The translations under genes were made by a program, and so were the position numbers. Below are positions 1 to 8,027 of a stretch of 38,753 bases of DNA, in pieces (the first letter of the stretch is position 1; each line of letters starts with the position of its first letter). The notes beneath the pieces are model-generated. The model ran no database searches. It was not told the origin of the DNA and saw only the letters and a program-made list of their open reading frames with translations. Origin of the DNA: Chloroflexota bacterium (GTDB lineage Bacteria; Chloroflexota; UBA5177); assembly GCA_025449555.1 (NCBI GenBank), contig JANWJD010000147.1, positions 1-38,753 on the forward strand, written 5' to 3'.

Positions 1-54
1 AGCAATATCGAGCGCGGACGCCATCGGCCGCGTCGACACACGCTGCGAGAGCTC

Positions 55-2958
55 ATGGCAGTGTTGCCGTTGAGCGATGCGGAGCGTGTCGAAGCTATGA
101 ATGCCTGGCATGGGTCCGGCGCTGGGCGCCCTCAGAAGTGGACGCAACCTCTGACCGACGCGATATCAGAGCATCCGGTCGGAAACTCTCTCGGCACGTG
201 GCCGGCGGGACGCCTGGTGGGTCGGGTGGAGGAGCTGCGTCGGATCTCGGGTGCTCTGGACATGGCGGCCCAGGGATCCGGCCGCACCGTCATGGTCGCG
301 GGCGAGGCCGGGATTGGAAAGACCCGCCTCGTGCAAGATGTCGCCGTCGAGGCCTGGAACCGTGGCTTCCTGGTTGCAGTCGGACGCTGCTTCGAGGCGC
401 AGCAAACCATTCCCTTCAGCCCCGTCCGGGAGGCGCTTCGCGGCCAGATGGAGAACGTCACGCCGGCCGAGCTTACAGAGGCCGCCAGGCGCTGGCCGCA
501 TCTCGGGTTGCTTCTGTCCGACCGATTGGCGCCACCGGATCGAGCCGCCGGCACCCGCCAGGAAGAGCAACAACGTCTGTTCCGTGAGGTGACTGGATTC
601 ATCGAGACCATCGCTCGAACGCAGCCCGTGGTCCTCATGCTCGACGACCTGCATTGGGCGGACTCTTCCAGCCTGGATCTTCTCCTCCACCTGGCTCGCC
701 ACACACGCGGTGGGCGTGTGCTTCTGCTCGGGATCTACCGCGATATTGGGCTTCCCCGGCGACATACTCTCCGCACCGTGCTGGACGACACGATCCGCGA
801 ACAGTTGGTGGAGCGCATGCGACTGCTTCCGTTCGAGCGCGAGGAGACTGGTGCGCTGGCGCGAGACATCGCCGGCGAACGGCTCTCGGACACGCTCGTC
901 GATCTCATTCACTCTCGAACAGAGGGTAATCCGTTCTTCATACGTCAGGTGCTCGAGCCTCTAAAAGACTGCGCGCAATCTGAGAGCATTCCCCTGGACG
1001 CTCTCAGTACCGTGAACGGTGTCCCCGAGAGCGTGCGCATGGTCATACTCCGGCGGATGAATAGCCTCTCGGAAGGGGCGCAAGAGGTGCTGCGCGAAGC
1101 AAGTGCACTGGGACAAAACTTCGGCTTTGTCGAATTGCAGGCGATGGGGGATCGTGAGGAGGCGCAGGTAGAGCAGGGTCTGGACGAGGTGATCGCGGCG
1201 GGTCTTCTGCGCGACGTCGGCAACGACACGTACGCATTCGACCACGCGCTCACGCAAGGGGCGATCTACGCGGACCTGTCCTCGAGGCGGAAACGGCGGC
1301 TCCATCGGGCAGCAGGGAGCGCGCTGGAACACCTCTCGGAGCGGAAGCGAGTGGGGCGGTCGGCCGAGATCGCCTGGCACTTTCTGCAGGGAGACGATCC
1401 TGAGCGAGCCTTGACGTGGAGCATGGCGGCGGGGGATGCAGCGGCGGCATTGTTTGCTCATACCGACGCCGAGACACACTATGGGAAGGCGGCCGGATTG
1501 GCGCGGGAGCTGGTCGACGACCGTGGCGAGGCGCGGGCGCTTGACCGGCTGGCTGAAGTTCTCTATCGATCCGGTCGATCTGGACAGGCGCTGGAACCGC
1601 TGCAGAGGGCCGCGGAGATCTATGAGCGCCTGGGGGATTGGGAACGCTATCTCGGGTTAGTGGCGCGGCTCGGGGAGGCGTACCATTTTGGCGGGCGCGC
1701 GGTGGAGGGACTCGACCGAGTGCTACCGGTCGTGCAAGCCCTAGCGGAGCGCGGGCTCACGGATCCGCCCTCGCCGAGCATGGCCGACCTGTATGCTGCG
1801 CTGTGCTCCCTATACCTCGCCGTCGGGCGTTTCCAGGACGCTCTCGATACAGCCGGGAGGGCACTGTCACTCGCGGAGTCGACCGGAAACCTCCGAGCAC
1901 TCTGCACCACGGAAATCTCCCGTGGTCTTGCTCTGGGAGTTGCCAATCGCGGCGCCGAGCAGCGCCGCGCATTCGAGCATGCTGGGGAGATTGCTGAGTC
2001 GCTGGCCGACGAGTGGTTGCTCGCGCTCGCCGTGTTTCATCTTGGTGTCTCGTATATCTCGGTGGATGAGGTTGAGCAAGCAGAGCTGCACATGCTACGT
2101 GCTCTCGAAATTTCGGACCGTGCTGCACTCGAAGCCTGGGCAACATTTGTGCACTTGAGCCTGAGCGATCTGTATGTCGTTCACGGTCGGTGGCAGGAGG
2201 CGAGACATGAAGCGGAGCAGGCAGAGGTGGGGAGTCGGTCTCTGGGCCCACGGCCCGGTGGCTCGTATGCGCTCATAACGTTGGGTCGCATCCTGCTTCT
2301 GCAGGGTGAGCACGAGGCGGGTATCCGGTGCCTGGACGAGGCGCTGGCGCTGGCGATGCAGTTCGAGTATGTGCCGGGAATCGCACGTGCCCAGGAGACC
2401 CTGGCCTGGCAGCAGGTGCGAGACGGCCGGCCGCGGGATGCCGTCGTGCGTCTGGACGCACTTCTTGCCGATTTTCCGGCCTACCGACACCTTGGAAACC
2501 CATCCATTCTTGCCTGGGCCCTCCTCGACGACGGGAATGAGGAGCGGGCAGCCGAGATGCTGGCAGCCGCGCGGCAAAAAACGCTGGCGGCGGCATCTCG
2601 TGCGGGTCAACCGGAAGTGCTGCTCCAGTCCGCGCGGCTGGCGACCCGGCAAGAGCGCTGGGTCGATGCCATACGTGATCTGTGGGAGGGGGTGGCGATC
2701 GCGCAGGAGATCGAGCTTCCCTACGACGAAGCGCTTCTGCTCCATGAGTATGGCCGAATGCATGCCGCGAAGGGCGAGATCGAGCAGGCGCGAATGCGGC
2801 TGTCGGAAGCACTCACCATCTTTCGACGAGTCGGCGCATCGCCCGACGCGGAGCGGGTCGAGCAGACGCTGCACACTCTCGACCTCGTGGGAAGCACAGT
2901 TCCCGCGACGGCCGCGAGTCGGTCGCCCGGCACGTCGGAGACGGGAACCGGCGCGTAG
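55..2958 (+). CDS. AAA ATPase / TPR-repeat regulator (MalT/cyclase-associated type)
   Basis: Large STAND-like signalling or transcription-regulator ATPase. Walker A GEAGIGKT is at residues 83-90 and Walker B LMLDDLHWAD at 194-203. From about residue 400 to the end the protein is alpha-helical TPR-type repeats. I see no C-terminal LuxR helix-turn-helix and no cyclase domain inside the window. Proteins of this family use nucleotide-driven oligomerisation with the TPR part sensing a ligand or partner; the output here is unknown. The frame is open from base 1, so ATG 55 may be internal and the true N-terminus (possibly an effector domain) may lie left of the window. The stop is only 28 bp from the degenerate tRNA-like fragment at 2987. 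A fragment of a paralogue sits at about 8995-9286, matching this protein around residues 520-610. Confidence 0.85.
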   Translation: MAVLPLSDAERVEAMNAWHGSGAGRPQKWTQPLTDAISEHPVGNSLGTWPAGRLVGRVEELRRISGALDMAAQGSGRTVMVAGEAGIGKTRLVQDVAVEAWNRGFLVAVGRCFEAQQTIPFSPVREALRGQMENVTPAELTEAARRWPHLGLLLSDRLAPPDRAAGTRQEEQQRLFREVTGFIETIARTQPVVLMLDDLHWADSSSLDLLLHLARHTRGGRVLLLGIYRDIGLPRRHTLRTVLDDTIREQLVERMRLLPFEREETGALARDIAGERLSDTLVDLIHSRTEGNPFFIRQVLEPLKDCAQSESIPLDALSTVNGVPESVRMVILRRMNSLSEGAQEVLREASALGQNFGFVELQAMGDREEAQVEQGLDEVIAAGLLRDVGNDTYAFDHALTQGAIYADLSSRRKRRLHRAAGSALEHLSERKRVGRSAEIAWHFLQGDDPERALTWSMAAGDAAAALFAHTDAETHYGKAAGLARELVDDRGEARALDRLAEVLYRSGRSGQALEPLQRAAEIYERLGDWERYLGLVARLGEAYHFGGRAVEGLDRVLPVVQALAERGLTDPPSPSMADLYAALCSLYLAVGRFQDALDTAGRALSLAESTGNLRALCTTEISRGLALGVANRGAEQRRAFEHAGEIAESLADEWLLALAVFHLGVSYISVDEVEQAELHMLRALEISDRAALEAWATFVHLSLSDLYVVHGRWQEARHEAEQAEVGSRSLGPRPGGSYALITLGRILLLQGEHEAGIRCLDEALALAMQFEYVPGIARAQETLAWQQVRDGRPRDAVVRLDALLADFPAYRHLGNPSILAWALLDDGNEERAAEMLAAARQKTLAAASRAGQPEVLLQSARLATRQERWVDAIRDLWEGVAIAQEIELPYDEALLLHEYGRMHAAKGEIEQARMRLSEALTIFRRVGASPDAERVEQTLHTLDLVGSTVPATAASRSPGTSETGTGA

Positions 2959-2986
2959 GACGACGGATGTGCAGTGGCAATCAGTA

Positions 2987-3013
2987 CCCCGACGCTCAGT
3001 TCCGAAGTTCGGT
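2987..3013 (-). repeat. Degenerate tRNA-Arg 3'-half fragment, possible old att site
   Basis: By eye this 27-mer matches the tRNA-Arg anticodon/variable region (9642-9668) at 22 of 27 positions and the duplicated fragment at 4165-4191 at 23 of 27. It shares with the latter the non-tRNA ending GAAGTT.GGT, which suggests descent from an attachment-site junction rather than directly from the tRNA. Left of it the similarity fades, so the call is tentative. Confidence 0.45.
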
Positions 3014-3020
3014 TACAAAC

Positions 3021-3050
3021 GTTCGAGCAGGTTCACCGAGGTTCACGTTC
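3021..3050 (+). repeat. Three 10-bp-phased GTTC repeats beside the att-like site
   Basis: GTTCGAGCAG, GTTCACCGAG and GTTCACGTTC run head to tail in exact 10-bp register, one helical turn. Similar triplets occur at 4211-4240 and 9365-9394, the other two tRNA-like junctions. Phased repeats next to tRNA attachment sites are often recombinase arm-binding sites; that role is inferred. Confidence 0.4.
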
Positions 3051-3302
3051 GGCACCGGCAAGCCAAAGTTATGCCGTAGCCAGGCGGCGATGCCCGGCAT
3101 AGTTCGCTGTGACTTGCAGCGGTTTTGCAGCATCGCAGAGACGCAACGCGCACTGCGAAGCGTGATTGCGTAGCGGAAAGAGGGACCCGCGTTGTGCCGT
3201 CCCGGTGTCGGCATGGCATCCGTCGCTCCCTAAAGCCGAGGAAGCCCGGCAGCCAGAGCCCATGACGTGGTACAACGTGGTAACGGTTTAGCCGAGGGAT
3301 AT

Positions 3303-3599
3303 GTGGACACGATTGCCTCGCATATTGACGTTACTCCCGGCGTAGCAGGCGGCAAGCCTCGTATCGCTGGACACCGCATCACCGTGCAGAACATTGTGAT
3401 CTGGCATGAGCGCCTGGGCCTCGGGGCCGACGAGATCGCGACAGAATACGGTCTTTCGCTCGGCGATATCTATGCGGCGCTCGCCTACTATTTCGACCAC
3501 CGTGAAGAGATTGACAGAGCGATTCGAGAGGACGAGGAGTTTATCGCAGAACTACGTCGACGTACGCCGTCCATACTGAGCGACAAGCTTGGCCGCTGA
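3303..3599 (+). CDS. DUF433 family antitoxin
   Basis: Small protein of the DUF433 family (about 98 aa from GTG 3303). This family is commonly found as the antitoxin-like partner of a PIN-like DUF5615 protein. The typical core is visible: a conserved GGKPRIAGHRI segment followed by a helix-turn-helix-like region around YGLSLGDIYAAL. The ORF track starts at GTG 3267, but GTG 3303 is preferred: it follows GAGGG by about 4 bases and matches the usual N-terminus of the family (VDTIAS..). The gene overlaps the next one by 11 bases, so the two are translationally linked. It lies between the degenerate att-like site at 2987 and the 4138 repeat, a typical position for a stabilising cassette on an integrated element. 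Confidence 0.85.
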   Translation: MDTIASHIDVTPGVAGGKPRIAGHRITVQNIVIWHERLGLGADEIATEYGLSLGDIYAALAYYFDHREEIDRAIREDEEFIAELRRRTPSILSDKLGR

Positions 3600-3927
3600 G
3601 TCCCGCGTCGCGTTCTACATGGATGAACACGTCCCGGCTGTAGTATCCGAAGCTTTGCGTCGCCGAGGCGTCGATGTGTTGACGGCCCAGGCGGCCGATA
3701 TGCGGGGCGCTTCAGACGAACAGCACTTGGCGCTGGCAGTCCGCGACGGGCGCGCCATATTCACGCAGGATGTTGACTTCCTCCACCTTCACACGTCGCA
3801 CCGCCCGCATCACGGCATCATATACACCCCGCAGGGTACCCCATTGGGAACTATCGTGCGCGGTCTAATTCTGATCTACGAGGTGCTGCGACCGGATGAA
3901 ATGGCTGGCCATGTGGAGTTTATATAG
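3589..3927 (+). CDS. DUF5615 PIN-like toxin-family protein
   Basis: A 112-aa protein of the DUF5615 family, predicted PIN-like nucleases that pair with DUF433 proteins. The N-terminal MDEHVP (acidic residues of the PIN-like fold), the DVLTA strand and the central FTQDVDFL acidic motif are all visible. The TTG start at 3589 lies inside the DUF433 gene, 11 bases before its stop. ATG 3619 would remove the first strand before the catalytic DE pair, so TTG with coupled translation is more plausible. The gene looks intact, with all expected acidic residues. Its substrate (mRNA or tRNA) cannot be read from the sequence. Confidence 0.82.
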   Translation: MAAESRVAFYMDEHVPAVVSEALRRRGVDVLTAQAADMRGASDEQHLALAVRDGRAIFTQDVDFLHLHTSHRPHHGIIYTPQGTPLGTIVRGLILIYEVLRPDEMAGHVEFI

Positions 3928-3948
3928 ACCGTTGGTGCGAGTTGACGA

Positions 3949-4140
3949 ATGACCGAGAGCAGTGGGAATGTGTTTGCCGATCTAAACGTCGTGGATCCGG
4001 ACGAGGCATTGGTAAGGGCCGACCTGGTTGGTGTGATCGCGGTGCTCGTCAACGCAAACCGTCTGACTCAGACTCGGGCCGCGGAACTGCTGGGCATCGA
4101 CCAGCCGAAGGTATCTGCGCTCATGTTCGCCAAACGCAAA
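3949..4140 (+). pseudogene. XRE/HigA-type antitoxin, truncated by tRNA-derived repeat
   Basis: Starts at ATG 3949 with the SSGNVFADL opening typical of XRE-type antitoxins that partner HigB/Gp49-like toxins. The helix-turn-helix follows (LTQTRAAELLGIDQPKVSAL). The reading then runs straight into tRNA-derived sequence at 4138, giving the meaningless WRTWRDSNPRHP tail up to 4353. The second half of the domain, where family members continue with the GFSxxRLL-like segment, is missing. No cognate toxin is adjacent, so the gene is orphaned and broken. It is listed as a pseudogene ending at the repeat boundary; the fusion ORF of 134 aa could still be translated. Confidence 0.75.
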
Positions 4141-4180
4141 TGGCGCACCTGGAGGGATTCGAACCCCCGACACCCAGTTC
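4138..4180 (-). repeat. Direct repeat of tRNA-Arg 3' end (distal att copy)
   Basis: 43 bp identical to 9615-9657. It contains the complement of CCA, the acceptor 3' strand, the whole T arm, the variable loop and the 3' half of the anticodon stem of tRNA-Arg(UCG). The two copies have the same orientation. After one mismatch (T/C at 4181) similarity continues for a few bases and then stops. This is the expected layout for an element integrated into the 3' half of a tRNA gene: the tRNA proximal copy stays intact and the distal copy is only the 3' part. Confidence 0.88.
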
Positions 4181-4210
4181 TGAAGTTTGGTGGTACAGGG
4201 GGTGGTCGAC

Positions 4211-4240
4211 TGTTCGCTTCTGTTCGTCAATATTCGTCTT
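4211..4240 (+). repeat. Three 10-bp-phased TGTTCG-type repeats
   Basis: TGTTCGCTTC, TGTTCGTCAA and TATTCGTCTT follow each other in exact 10-bp phase, 20 bp inside the distal tRNA fragment. The same pattern recurs at 9365-9394. These are candidate recombinase arm-type sites. Confidence 0.45.
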
Positions 4241-4316
4241 TGGCCGGAATCCGCCGCGTTTTACTCGCAACTGACGACGGCGAACGGTCGCGAAAGTCGG
4301 CGAATGGCGCTTTTTG

Positions 4317-4333
4317 TGGTCAGATTGTGGTCA
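4317..4333 (+). repeat. TGGTCA pair in 11-bp phase (left copy)
   Basis: TGGTCA at 4317-4322 and 4328-4333, as GTGGTCAGATTGTGGTCA. Nearly the same string (CTGGTCAAATTGTGGTCA) lies at 9535-9552 near the tRNA end of the element. This may be part of the recombination module or a relic of integrase-proximal sequence. Confidence 0.45.
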
Positions 4334-4419
4334 ATCAGACTGTGTCTCGGTGAGCTATTCTCGCTGTAAGAGGAAGCCGCGTTGCCGAACACGTGCTCGG
4401 CCTTGAGCCCTCGGTGCGT

Positions 4420-6080
4420 TTACACCGCGGCCGTCTGAGGGGTCCTGACCAGGTCGAGCGCTTCCTTGATCGTGTGCCTACGGCCGGCCTCCGTGGCGCG
4501 GGCGGCATCGTCAGCCGAGAGCGCCGCTCGCGCTTGCTCGATGAGATCGCGGCCCGGTGTTTCCTCGGAGTAGACGTTCACGATCCCCTCCTGATGGGCG
4601 TAGACCTCCGCCGCCGCGGCGATCTGGACGGCCCGCGCGGGCTAATGCTCGACGAACTCGGTGGCAGCGAGGCCGATCAGCGAGAGCCCAAGCCCGCGAA
4701 CGCTCATGATATCGGTGAAGGCTCGCACCGCGTCGAGGAATGAGCGGCGCGCCTGCGTCGGATCCTGGTTCCGCAGGTAGGTCCAGGCCATATCGTCGAG
4801 GATACGGGCTTCCTCGGCGCGATCGCCAATCGTTTCAAAGGCGGTGAGGGCTTGCCCGTAGAGCTCGAGGGCATCCGCGAGGTCGCCGCTGCCGGCTGCC
4901 AGACCCGCCAGACCACCGAGAGACAGCCCGGCGCCTTCCTGGTCGCCGAGACGCCGCTGGATCTCGAGCGCTCGGGAGTATCGCACGCGTGACGCCTCAA
5001 GGTCGCCAGCGACGGAGCGCAGGATGCCGTCGATGGTCAGGGCCATTCCCTCGCACCACGCGAACCCAATGGCCTGGCTCCGCTGGATGCTCTCCACCGT
5101 CTGTTTGAGGGCTATGTCGAGGTCAAAGCCGAGCAGCCCAAGGCCGACACACCACGCAGTCACACACCACTCGCGCTCGCTCTGGAGCTCTACCGCGATT
5201 TGGTAGGACTCGGACCAGAGGTCGTTCGCACGCTCGTACTCACCCAGCACCCACGCCGCCAGGCCCGCCGTTATCAGGGCTCCTGACCGCGCGGTCGTGC
5301 GCGAGGCGGCGGCATCCGCAGCGAGGAAGGACGTGGCGTAATCCCGTGCGGTGAGGTTCTTGCCGCGGATGTGCCAGTACATGTACAGGTCGCCGCTCAT
5401 CTGCATGCCCGCCTCGGCGGCGGTCATGTCACCGCTCCGGGCACACGCCAGCAGTGTGTCGAGGGCAGCCTGGAGGTTGCCCTCCTCGGCGATTCCGCGC
5501 TCGACGGATCCGACCTCATCGGTCCCCTCGATGCCGTCGCGTATGCCGCCGTCCCCGGATCCGGCACGACAATGCCGTCGGCCGCGACTGCGTAGAACTC
5601 GAGCGGTCGCCCTACGTTCTTGAGCCGGAACCGGCCCAGATTGATAAGGTGGACATCGCTCCGGTTCTTGAGTTGGTCGCGAGCGGCGTCGGACAGCAGC
5701 ACCGCGCCCGGGACGGCGACGGAGTCGACACGGGAGGCGATGTTAACGGCTTCGCCCGTCAGTCGCTCCGGCTCGACGACCACCTCGCCCACGTGGACGC
5801 CGATCCGAATCGGAATGTCCTGGCGGGCGAGCTCCCGCTGGATCGCGACTGCGGCCAGCACTGCAGCCAGCGAACTGGGGAACATGCTCATGGTGCCGTC
5901 ACCGAGGCGTTGGACGATAGTCCCGTCGAAGGACTGATGGTGACGCTCGATCGCGCCAATGTAGCGGTCGCGCTTGTCGACGGCCGTGAGCTCGTCGGCC
6001 TGGATCAACGCGGTGTAGCCGACCATGTCGGTGAACATCACCGCAACGAGCTGCCGAGGGGGTTGCTGCAAGAATTCCAT
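4420..6080 (-). pseudogene. Adenylate cyclase-TPR signalling protein, frameshifted and with amber stop
   Basis: Starts at ATG 6080, two bases after the stop of the upstream hydrolase. Residues 10-190 form a class III nucleotide cyclase domain with metal-binding aspartates in FTDMVGYT and GDGTMSMF. Shortly after VVPDPG the frame is lost at a run of four Gs on the coding strand (5553-5556). One added G restores a reading that runs smoothly (DGGIRDGIEGTDE..) into the TPR region annotated as ORF 5427-4642. That ORF ends at an in-frame TAG (4644-4642), but homologous-looking coding sequence (PARAVQIAAAAEVYAHQ..) continues for about 73 codons to TAA at 4422-4420. So a cyclase-TPR gene of about 550 codons carries two lesions. 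A sequencing error could explain the first, but two independent lesions favour a decaying gene. No AAA domain is present between cyclase and TPR. Confidence 0.78.
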
Positions 6081-6082
6081 TT

Positions 6083-7918
6083 TTACATTGCCGGTAGCAC
6101 GTACACCTCCACGCCCGACGGCTGGGCCTGGGAGCGGACAACGCATTGGGTCGCCACCTTGAAGTCCTCCGGCCGCGCGGTGGGGATGTTCACGAAGGTT
6201 TGTGGATTGCGATCCACCAGCGGAAACCAGCTGCCCTGCACCTGCACCATGACGCGGTGGCCGCGACGAAAGACGTGATTCACATCGGGCATCGTGAAGG
6301 TCACCGCCTCGACCCTCCCCGGCACAAATGGCTCGGGCTTCTCGAAGCTCTTGCGGAACTTCCCGCGAAACGGCCAGCCGCGAACCAGTTGTTGGTAGCC
6401 CGCGAGCGTCACGGTCGGCGGCCCCACGTCCTTCTGGTCTTCCGCACCATGACCTGCCGCCGGCGTGCTCCGATTCGGCGGATAGACATCGATCAGCTTC
6501 ACCACCCAGTCGGAGTCGGTTCCGGTGGTCGAAACGAAGAGCTTCGGTGAAACCGGGCCGGCCAGCGCGAGATCCTCCTCGAGCGGCTCCGTCACGTAGA
6601 CGAGCACGTCCGGCCGCGTCGCGGCGAAGCGCTGGTCAGACACCATGTATTCCTGGGGCATCCCGAGTGCGGTGTAGCCAATGAACGGGACCGGCTTCGC
6701 CGGATCGCTCACGTAGGAGTCGCGGGCGTCTGCCTCGGCCGGCGGCTCGAACGCGAGCTTGCCCGCTTCGCGGAAATACAGCGTTTGGGGTGTCGCGTCC
6801 GGTGGGGGCCACGCGGGATACGCCCGCCAGACATTCGTGCCCGTCTCGAAGACGTAGGCCTCGGGCAAGTTCGGGTCGCCCTTGTCCTTCAGATGGAACT
6901 CGAAGAACGGCAGCAGGATGCTCTGGCGGTAGAACTCCGCCGTGTCCGCCGCGAAGTCGACGTTACCCAGACGCCGGCCCTCACCGGAGACCCAGCCGCC
7001 GTGCACCCAGGGGCCCATCACGAGGCCATTCGCGATATCCGGGTTGGCAGTCTTAATGGCTCGATAGATGCGCAACGGTCCCATCAGATCCTCGGCATCG
7101 TACCAGCCCCCCACGGTGAGCACCGCGCACCGAATGTTTTTCACGTGCCGCCAGATGGCGCGGGACTGCCAGAAGTCATCGTAAGTTGGATGCGTGAGGA
7201 GCTCTTCCCAGGTGGGATTCGGATCTCCGAACAGGGACGCGGCATTGCCCAGCGGGCCGAGCTGCAGGAAGAACTCATAGCCGTCCTCCGTGCCGTAGTC
7301 GAACGGCACCTCTGCCTTGGGAGGTGGCGTCGGACCCGACTGCGGCTGGTAGACCGGCGCGGCGCTGATCGCGTGGGCGAGCATGAACGCGCCACCGTGA
7401 TACCAGTCGTCATCGAGGAACAGGTCGGCGACCGGCGCCTGCGGCGACGCCGCCCTAATTGCCTTGTGCGTGTCGATGATTCCAGCCACCGTGTAGAAGC
7501 CGGCGTACGAGCCACCGTAAATGCCCACACGGCCATTGTGATTGGGCACATACCGCAGCAGCCAGTCGACCGTGTCGTACAGGTCCGTGCTTTCGTCGAC
7601 GTCCGACGCGGTCTTCTCCGGTCGATGCGGCGTCATGTGGGTGAACTCGCCTTCCGCCATCCTCCGGCCGCGCACGTCCTGCCGCACCCAGATGTAGCCG
7701 GCCTTGAGGAGTGCTTCAGTCTGAGAGCTCGACGGGGGATATTCGTCGGGACCATACGGGTTGACGCCAAATGGCGATCGCACGATGAGGAACGGGTATG
7801 CCGTCGAGGCATCCTTGGGCACGAGCACCGACGTAAAGAGCCTCACGCCGTCGCGCATCGGAACACGAAATTCGTACTTAGTGTAGTGCTCGCGGGCGTC
7901 GTAGGCTTCGTCCGTCAT
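6083..7918 (-). CDS. CocE/NonD-family serine hydrolase, alpha-amino acid ester hydrolase-like
   Basis: A 611-aa alpha/beta hydrolase of the X-Pro dipeptidyl-peptidase/CocE superfamily with its C-terminal jelly-roll domain (about 350-611). The nucleophile elbow GGSYAG is at 135-140 (Ser137), followed by WYDAED with Asp274 and PWVHGG with His306. The DxED arrangement (Asp274, Glu276, Asp277) plus Asp171, 34 residues after the serine, matches the carboxylate cluster that alpha-amino acid ester hydrolases use to bind the substrate ammonium group. The enzyme therefore probably hydrolyses or transfers alpha-amino acyl esters or beta-lactam side chains rather than cocaine-like esters. No signal peptide is seen, so it is cytoplasmic as read. 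ATG 7918 has GGAGG five bases upstream. The cyclase-TPR pseudogene follows after 2 bases. This is the only clearly intact enzyme inside the tRNA-bounded element. Confidence 0.85.
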   Translation of the reverse strand: MTDEAYDAREHYTKYEFRVPMRDGVRLFTSVLVPKDASTAYPFLIVRSPFGVNPYGPDEYPPSSSQTEALLKAGYIWVRQDVRGRRMAEGEFTHMTPHRPEKTASDVDESTDLYDTVDWLLRYVPNHNGRVGIYGGSYAGFYTVAGIIDTHKAIRAASPQAPVADLFLDDDWYHGGAFMLAHAISAAPVYQPQSGPTPPPKAEVPFDYGTEDGYEFFLQLGPLGNAASLFGDPNPTWEELLTHPTYDDFWQSRAIWRHVKNIRCAVLTVGGWYDAEDLMGPLRIYRAIKTANPDIANGLVMGPWVHGGWVSGEGRRLGNVDFAADTAEFYRQSILLPFFEFHLKDKGDPNLPEAYVFETGTNVWRAYPAWPPPDATPQTLYFREAGKLAFEPPAEADARDSYVSDPAKPVPFIGYTALGMPQEYMVSDQRFAATRPDVLVYVTEPLEEDLALAGPVSPKLFVSTTGTDSDWVVKLIDVYPPNRSTPAAGHGAEDQKDVGPPTVTLAGYQQLVRGWPFRGKFRKSFEKPEPFVPGRVEAVTFTMPDVNHVFRRGHRVMVQVQGSWFPLVDRNPQTFVNIPTARPEDFKVATQCVVRSQAQPSGVEVYVLPAM

Positions 7919-8027
7919 ATGCGCCTCCGGGTTGCCGTGTAACCACGCAGAGCTAGTGGGTCACTTGGCTCGAACATCGCCATATTATCCTGCCGCGCAA
8001 CGGCGACGGAGCGGCCGCCGAGTGTAG

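Larger units (their letters stand above)
2959..3302. other. Non-coding stretch with degenerate att-like fragment
   Basis: About 340 bp without a convincing gene. It contains the tRNA-like fragment at 2987-3013 followed by GTTCG/GTTCA repeats in a 10-bp phase (3021-3050). The small ORFs the track lists here show no family resemblance and overlap on both strands. Confidence 0.6.

Noticed and set aside
2306-3079. 257-aa plus-strand ORF overlapping the end of the first gene
   Set aside because: Shadow frame rich in Arg/Ser/Trp; it extends through the intergenic repeat region and lacks any domain.
4141-4216. A second tRNA gene at 4141
   Set aside because: Only the 3' part of the cloverleaf is present; no D arm or 5' acceptor strand can be found to the right.
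3942-4353. ORFs with LEGFEPPTPSSEV or WRTWRDSNPRHP text as real proteins
   Set aside because: The text is translated antisense tRNA sequence; such ORFs are a well-known annotation artefact. Only the part before 4138 is real (XRE fragment).
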